DNA of 64,000 bases from Neptuniibacter caesariensis (GTDB lineage: Bacteria; Pseudomonadota; Gammaproteobacteria; Pseudomonadales; Balneatricaceae), in the NCBI RefSeq assembly GCF_000153345.1, contig NZ_CH724126.1, forward strand, positions 718,493 to 782,492, in the 5' to 3' direction. Each line of letters starts with the position of its first letter. The stretch's first letter is position 1. Below, one piece after another: positions 59,974 to 64,000 of this stretch. Under the pieces are notes generated by a model. It saw only the letters and a list, made by a program, of their open reading frames with translations. It had not been told where the DNA came from and ran no database searches. Made by a program: the position numbers and the translations under genes.

Positions 59974-60037
59974 TTATAAAAACATAATAATAATTAAATA
60001 AGATGGTCAGTGTATTGATAGGTTAAGGGAACGGGTA

Positions 60038-61057
60038 ATGGAAAATATCGACAATGACTGCAATACGGATATGCAGGATGTATCTCTGGAAAACGATGAG
60101 CTTAAAGAGGAGCAGCTAGAGGAAGAAGAGGCTGAATCTGGCAAAAAAGGAAAGCAGCCTGAATTTCTCAACAGCGGGCGTGGGCGCGGAAGCATGGCGC
60201 ACAAGGACCTGTTGAATGCTAAAAACCTCGATGCGACTCAACTCTATCTAAATGAAATTGGCTTTTCGCCGCTTCTCAGTGCAGAGGAAGAGGTTTATTT
60301 CTCGCGCTTAGCCCTCAAAGGTGATGAAGCTGCCAGAAAACGGATGATTGAAAGTAACTTGCGTCTGGTGGTTAAGATAGCCCGTCGCTATATCAACCGC
60401 GGCCTTACCCTTCTTGATCTTATTGAAGAAGGTAACCTGGGCCTGATACGTGCGGTTGAAAAGTTCGACCCTGAAAGGGGATTCCGCTTTTCTACTTATG
60501 CGACCTGGTGGATTCGTCAGACTATTGAACGGGCGATCATGAACCAGACTCGAACAATCCGCCTGCCAATACATGTTGTTAAAGAACTCAACGTTTATTT
60601 GAGAGCGGCCCGTGAGTTGGCGCAGAAACTTGATCATGAGCCTTCACCCGAAGAGATCGCTGAACTGGTTGATAAACCGGTTGAAAATGTTGAACGGATG
60701 TTAGGTCTAAATGAGCGAGTTAGTTCAGTCGATACGCCGATGGGCAAAGACTCTGACAAGTCATTGCTTGATACCATTCCAGATACGGTTTCCTCAGATC
60801 CCGCGACGTTGCTACAGAATTCCAATATCAGTGGTAATCTTGATCGCTGGCTGGATGCCTTACCCGAGAAGCACGCCGAAGTGCTTTCAAGGCGCTTTGG
60901 TCTTCGCGGCTATGAGATGAGTACCCTTGAAGAAGTGGGTAAAGAGATAGGACTGACACGTGAACGTGTCAGACAGATCCAGGTTGAAGCCTTACGCAAA
61001 CTAAGAGATATAGTTGAGAAAAATGGCCTAAGTGGAGAAGATCTTTTTCAGCAGTAG
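60038..61057 (+). CDS. rpoS: RNA polymerase sigma factor RpoS
   Basis: RpoS is the stationary-phase and general-stress sigma factor. The 339-residue protein has an acidic N-terminal tail (1-50), region 1.2 ([19 protein letters not shown]), region 2 ([21 protein letters not shown]), region 3 and region 4 ([18 protein letters not shown]). The 64-base AT-rich gap after nlpD has a ribosome site GGGAACGGGTA and no terminator, so nlpD-rpoS cotranscription is expected. A bidirectional terminator separates it from mutS. Confidence 0.97.
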   Translation: MENIDNDCNTDMQDVSLENDELKEEQLEEEEAESGKKGKQPEFLNSGRGRGSMAHKDLLNAKNLDATQLYLNEIGFSPLLSAEEEVYFSRLALKGDEAARKRMIESNLRLVVKIARRYINRGLTLLDLIEEGNLGLIRAVEKFDPERGFRFSTYATWWIRQTIERAIMNQTRTIRLPIHVVKELNVYLRAARELAQKLDHEPSPEEIAELVDKPVENVERMLGLNERVSSVDTPMGKDSDKSLLDTIPDTVSSDPATLLQNSNISGNLDRWLDALPEKHAEVLSRRFGLRGYEMSTLEEVGKEIGLTRERVRQIQVEALRKLRDIVEKNGLSGEDLFQQ

Positions 61058-61078
61058 TGATCTTCCAGTTAAATAAAA

Positions 61079-61104
61079 GAAACCGCCTTTCGGCGGTTTT
61101 TTTA
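61079..61104. terminator. bidirectional terminator between rpoS and mutS
   Basis: AAACCGCC and GGCGGTTT form an 8-base stem with loop TTTC, with a T-run on the plus side and an A-run before it serving the convergent mutS transcript. Confidence 0.88.
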
Positions 61105-61105
61105 A

Positions 61106-63670
61106 TTATAGTAAATCCTTTAGCGCATATAGGTGTTCGAGAGCCTGTTTCGGGCTAAGATCATCGGGTGAGATCTTTTTTAGTTCCTTGATCGCTTTAT
61201 GTTCTGGCGCTGCAAACATGTCGTTTTGTACTGGCGGAGGTGGAGCTATCATTTGTGCCCCAACAGCGACATCCTGCTCCAACTGGTTTAGCTTGGCTTT
61301 TGCTTGTTCAATGACGTTCAGAGGAACACCTGCTAACTGAGCGACCTGTAATCCATAGCTTTGGCTGGCGGGACCATCTTTCACTTCATGCAGAAAAACG
61401 ATGTGGTCGTTATGTTCAACTGCAGTCAAATGTACATTGAACACATTTGCCGCTTGGTCAGGAAGGCTAGTCAGTTCAAAGTAGTGCGTTGCGAACAGGG
61501 TGAAAGCGTTGGTTTCTCTTGCTAAGTTCTCTGCGCAGGCCCAGGCTAAGGATAAACCATCAAATGTACTGGTTCCGCGACCCACTTCATCCATCAATAC
61601 CAGGCTTCGCGCCGTCGCATTATGCATGATGTTGGCGGTTTCAGTCATTTCCACCATGAAGGTCGAACGCCCACCTGCCAGGTCGTCAGATGACCCCATC
61701 CGGGTAAAAATTTTATCCACAATGCCGATAGTTGCTGCCGATGCAGGAACATAGCTGCCAATATGAGCAAGCAGGGTTATGAGAGCAGCCTGGCGCATAT
61801 AGGTGGATTTACCACCCATGTTTGGGCCGGTGATAATCAGCATCTTGCGTTCATTATCAAGGTCCAGATCATTAGCGACAAACGGGTCGTCAAGTACTGT
61901 CTCAACGACAGGATGGCGACCGCGTTGAATTTTAATCTGCGGCTCCTCTGTGAGAGTGGGTGGCACATAATCCAGAGTAGAGGCGCGTTCAGCAAGGTTG
62001 TTTAAGACATCGAGCTCAGCAATCGCAGCAGATGAATCCTGAAGAGGAGAAAGCTCTGCAGCGAGGGTTTCCAGAAGTTGTTCATAGAGTGCTTTTTCAC
62101 GTGCCAGTGCCCGGCTTTTGGCAGAAAGCGCTTTGTCCTCAAATTCTTTTAGCTCTGGTGTGATGTATCGTTCAGCATTCTTAAGGGTTTGGCGTCGAAT
62201 GTATTCCGCGGGTAACTCTGCATTTTGTGCTTTACCAATCTCTATGAAGTAACCGTGAACACGGTTATAGCCTACCTTAAGGGTAGCGATGCCGGTTCTT
62301 TCTCTTTCGCGTGTCTCAAGTTCAATAAGATATGCGCCGGCGTTTTCGCTAATACCTCTGAGCTCATCCAGCTCTTCGTCAAACCCTTCGGCGATGACTC
62401 CACCATCACGAATGACGACAGGTGGGTTATCAATAATGGCTTTTAATAACAGATCGGATAGTTCAGGGAACTGAGAAATCTGTATTGCCAGTTCTGAGAT
62501 AAGCGGAGCATCAGTTGTTTTAAGCTGGCTTTGTAATTCAGGCAGAGAGGCTAGAGCGCTTTTCAAACGCTCAAGATCGCGCGGGCGAGCTGAGCGCAGG
62601 GCAATTCGAGCCAGGATACGTTCAATATCACCAATATTTTTTAACGGCTTCTGTATCTCTTCAAACTTGTAGTTGTTTTGCAACCACTGAATTGAAGCTT
62701 GTCGGGCTAGAAGTGTAGCTCTGTCCTGAATTGGGCGGTGTAACCAACGGCGTAGTAATCTGCTTCCCATCGGGGTACGGCACTTGTCGATTACTTTAGC
62801 CAGGGTGTTATCAAAACCACCTGACAGGTTTTGATCTATTTCAAGGTTCTTGCGTGTGGCTGCGTCAAGCGCGACGCAATCATTGTGCTGCTCGATCTGA
62901 ATTCGACGTATATGCGGTAGTGCTGTTCTCTGGGTGTCTTTCGCATACTGAAGTAAGCAGCCGGCAGCGGTGATAGCAACCGGCAGGTGATCACAGCCAA
63001 ATCCACTCAGGTCTTTAACTTTAAATTGCTGGCGTAATAACTCATTTGCTGTGTCAGATTCAAAGTGCCATGGTGCCTGTGGCCTTAATCCTTTACGTTT
63101 CTCTAAAAGAGTAGCCAGAGGCGATTCTTCATTGAATAGCGTTTCGGAGGGGCGTAGTCTTTCCAGTTCGCTGATTAACGTGTCCTGATTATCGACTTGC
63201 ATCAGGCTGAAACGCCCTGAGGCTATATCAACAATAGCAAACCCGTACTCATCGCCAACTTGGTTTAGGGCGACTAGCAGGTTGTCTCTGTTCTCATCGA
63301 GCAAGGCTTCGTCGCTTACCGTTCCAGGGGTAATGATACGTGCGACAGCGCGCTCGACAGGTCCTTTGCTGGTGGCTGGATCTCCGACTTGCTCACAAAT
63401 AACAACCGATTCACCCGCTCTGACAATTTTACCCACATAGCCTTCAGCTGCATGGTAGGGGATGCCAGCCATTGGAATCGGTTCACCGGCAGACTTTCCT
63501 CGAGCGGTCAACGAAATATCTAACAGCTCGGCGGCTTTTTTTGCGTCATCATAAAACAGCTCATAAAAGTCACCCATGCGATAAAAGACAAGTTGATCAG
63601 GGTGTTGGGCCTTGATTCGCAAATACTGCTGCATCATAGGTGTGTGACCAGAGGCGTTTTGTTTTGACAT
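61106..63670 (-). CDS. mutS: DNA mismatch repair protein MutS
   Basis: MutS recognises mismatches and starts repair. The protein is 854 residues from the ATG at 63670 ([17 protein letters not shown]), the same length as E. coli MutS. The mismatch-contacting Phe-Tyr-Glu is in MGDFYELF. Connector, lever and clamp domains follow. The ABC ATPase has Walker [12 protein letters not shown] and Walker [17 protein letters not shown]. The C-terminal tail with a tetramer region is present. The frame is open 55 codons upstream, overlapping pncC, but that part is not MutS. Confidence 0.97.
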   Translation of the reverse strand: MSKQNASGHTPMMQQYLRIKAQHPDQLVFYRMGDFYELFYDDAKKAAELLDISLTARGKSAGEPIPMAGIPYHAAEGYVGKIVRAGESVVICEQVGDPATSKGPVERAVARIITPGTVSDEALLDENRDNLLVALNQVGDEYGFAIVDIASGRFSLMQVDNQDTLISELERLRPSETLFNEESPLATLLEKRKGLRPQAPWHFESDTANELLRQQFKVKDLSGFGCDHLPVAITAAGCLLQYAKDTQRTALPHIRRIQIEQHNDCVALDAATRKNLEIDQNLSGGFDNTLAKVIDKCRTPMGSRLLRRWLHRPIQDRATLLARQASIQWLQNNYKFEEIQKPLKNIGDIERILARIALRSARPRDLERLKSALASLPELQSQLKTTDAPLISELAIQISQFPELSDLLLKAIIDNPPVVIRDGGVIAEGFDEELDELRGISENAGAYLIELETRERERTGIATLKVGYNRVHGYFIEIGKAQNAELPAEYIRRQTLKNAERYITPELKEFEDKALSAKSRALAREKALYEQLLETLAAELSPLQDSSAAIAELDVLNNLAERASTLDYVPPTLTEEPQIKIQRGRHPVVETVLDDPFVANDLDLDNERKMLIITGPNMGGKSTYMRQAALITLLAHIGSYVPASAATIGIVDKIFTRMGSSDDLAGGRSTFMVEMTETANIMHNATARSLVLMDEVGRGTSTFDGLSLAWACAENLARETNAFTLFATHYFELTSLPDQAANVFNVHLTAVEHNDHIVFLHEVKDGPASQSYGLQVAQLAGVPLNVIEQAKAKLNQLEQDVAVGAQMIAPPPPVQNDMFAAPEHKAIKELKKISPDDLSPKQALEHLYALKDLL

Positions 63671-63732
63671 AGGTATCAATACTTGAGCTGAAGTTGAATG
63701 AAACTGCTGTATTACAGGGTTGAGATCAGGCA

Positions 63733-63760
63733 TTGTACGGTAAAAATAATGAGTTACATA
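63733..63760 (+). promoter_or_regulatory. weak candidate pncC promoter
   Basis: TTGTAC (63733-63738), a 16-base spacer and TACATA (63755-63760) lie shortly before the pncC start in the mutS-pncC divergent gap. I saw no LexA box in this gap. Confidence 0.3.
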
Positions 63761-63772
63761 GCTGAGGTCTGA

Positions 63773-64000
63773 ATGGAAAATACAGGTGTTAATAGCCTTA
63801 CAGAGATTGCAGATCGATTGATTAATAAAAACCACAAAATAGCGACTGCTGAATCTTGTACCGGAGGTTGGATTGCTCAGGAAATCACAGCGTTACCAGG
63901 AAGTTCAGAGTGGTTCGATAGTGGTTTTGTTACATACAGTAACCAGTCTAAAAAGCGTTTGTTAGGTGTGAAGAGTTCAACGCTTGAAGAGCATGGGGCT
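63773..64000 (+). CDS. pncC: CinA C-terminal family nicotinamide-nucleotide amidase, 3' end cut by the window
   Basis: The first 76 residues of a stand-alone CinA C-terminal domain protein run off the window end. PncC deamidates nicotinamide mononucleotide to nicotinate mononucleotide in NAD recycling. The hallmark [34 protein letters not shown] carries the catalytic Ser and Cys region. The N-terminal MoCF-like domain of full CinA is absent, since the ATG starts directly at this domain. It is divergent from mutS; recA and recX usually follow. Confidence 0.93.
   Translation, partial: MENTGVNSLTEIADRLINKNHKIATAESCTGGWIAQEITALPGSSEWFDSGFVTYSNQSKKRLLGVKSSTLEEHGA

Noticed and set aside
63671-63772. 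LexA (SOS) box in the mutS-pncC gap
   Set aside because: The closest pattern is CTGCTGTATTACAG, which has CTG-N8-CAG spacing instead of CTG-N10-CAG.
63671-63835. N-terminal extension of mutS overlapping pncC
   Set aside because: The extension has no MutS similarity; the ATG at 63670 gives the exact family length and pncC starts in the overlapped region.

Overview
The window is a compact stretch of chromosomal core genome from a marine-type gammaproteobacterium. It is probably a member of the Oceanospirillales or a pseudomonad relative. The grounds are gene order (rpsB-tsf-pyrH-frr-uppS-cdsA-rseP-bamA-skp-lpxD-fabZ-lpxA-lpxB-rnhB-dnaE-accA-tilS-pyrG-eno-ftsB-truD-surE-pcm-nlpD-rpoS, then mutS/pncC), a FabY-type ketoacyl synthase, a pseudomonad-type HolD-like protein before rimI, a RegB/RegA redox pair, Vibrio-like FlgO/FlgP/FlgT flagellar proteins and a glucosylglycerate osmolyte operon. 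I saw no insertion sequence, prophage, CRISPR array, tRNA or rRNA. Coding density is very high and no gap exceeds 300 bases.

Layout. 0-6.3 kb: a SulP anion transporter, a DUF1820 protein and a minus-strand operon gpgP-gpgS-GH13_18 phosphorylase for making and recycling glucosylglycerate. 6.3-9.8 kb: a membrane diguanylate cyclase with two periplasmic binding-protein domains, and a calcium-loop protein of unknown function behind a very good sigma-28-like promoter. 9.9-13.1 kb: epmB, efp and epmA (EF-P and its beta-lysylation) plus a small unknown protein. 13.1-17.4 kb: a PatB/MalY C-S lyase, leuA with an operator-like palindrome on its promoter, a HolD-like psi candidate and rimI. 17.4-21 kb: a REC-GGDEF regulator, an orphan CbiM-like membrane protein and regA/regB. 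21-26.6 kb: prfC, a TatD nuclease, a lipoprotein, fabY and an OmpA-like lipoprotein. 26.7-29.3 kb: flgT divergent from flgO-flgP. 29.3-33.1 kb: DUF1244, glnD and map. 33.3-61 kb: one long plus-strand chain covering translation, envelope biogenesis, lipid A, DNA polymerase III, fatty acid and nucleotide synthesis, cell division, protein repair and RpoS. 61.1-64 kb: mutS on the minus strand and the start of pncC.

The most interesting observation is an absence. dxr (ispC) is missing from its usual place between cdsA and rseP, and ispD-ispF are missing from between ftsB and truD, although the flanking genes are intact and only a few bases apart. Three MEP-pathway genes missing from two separate conserved loci suggest that the organism may make isoprenoids by another route, such as the mevalonate pathway, or that the genes were relocated together. 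Other points are a sigma-28-type promoter before an uncharacterised protein, palindromes at the glucosylglycerate and leuA promoters, RegB with both redox-sensing signatures, and a polyprenyl-phosphate transporter (DUF368) inserted in the surE-pcm-nlpD-rpoS block. I found no clearly new multi-gene system.
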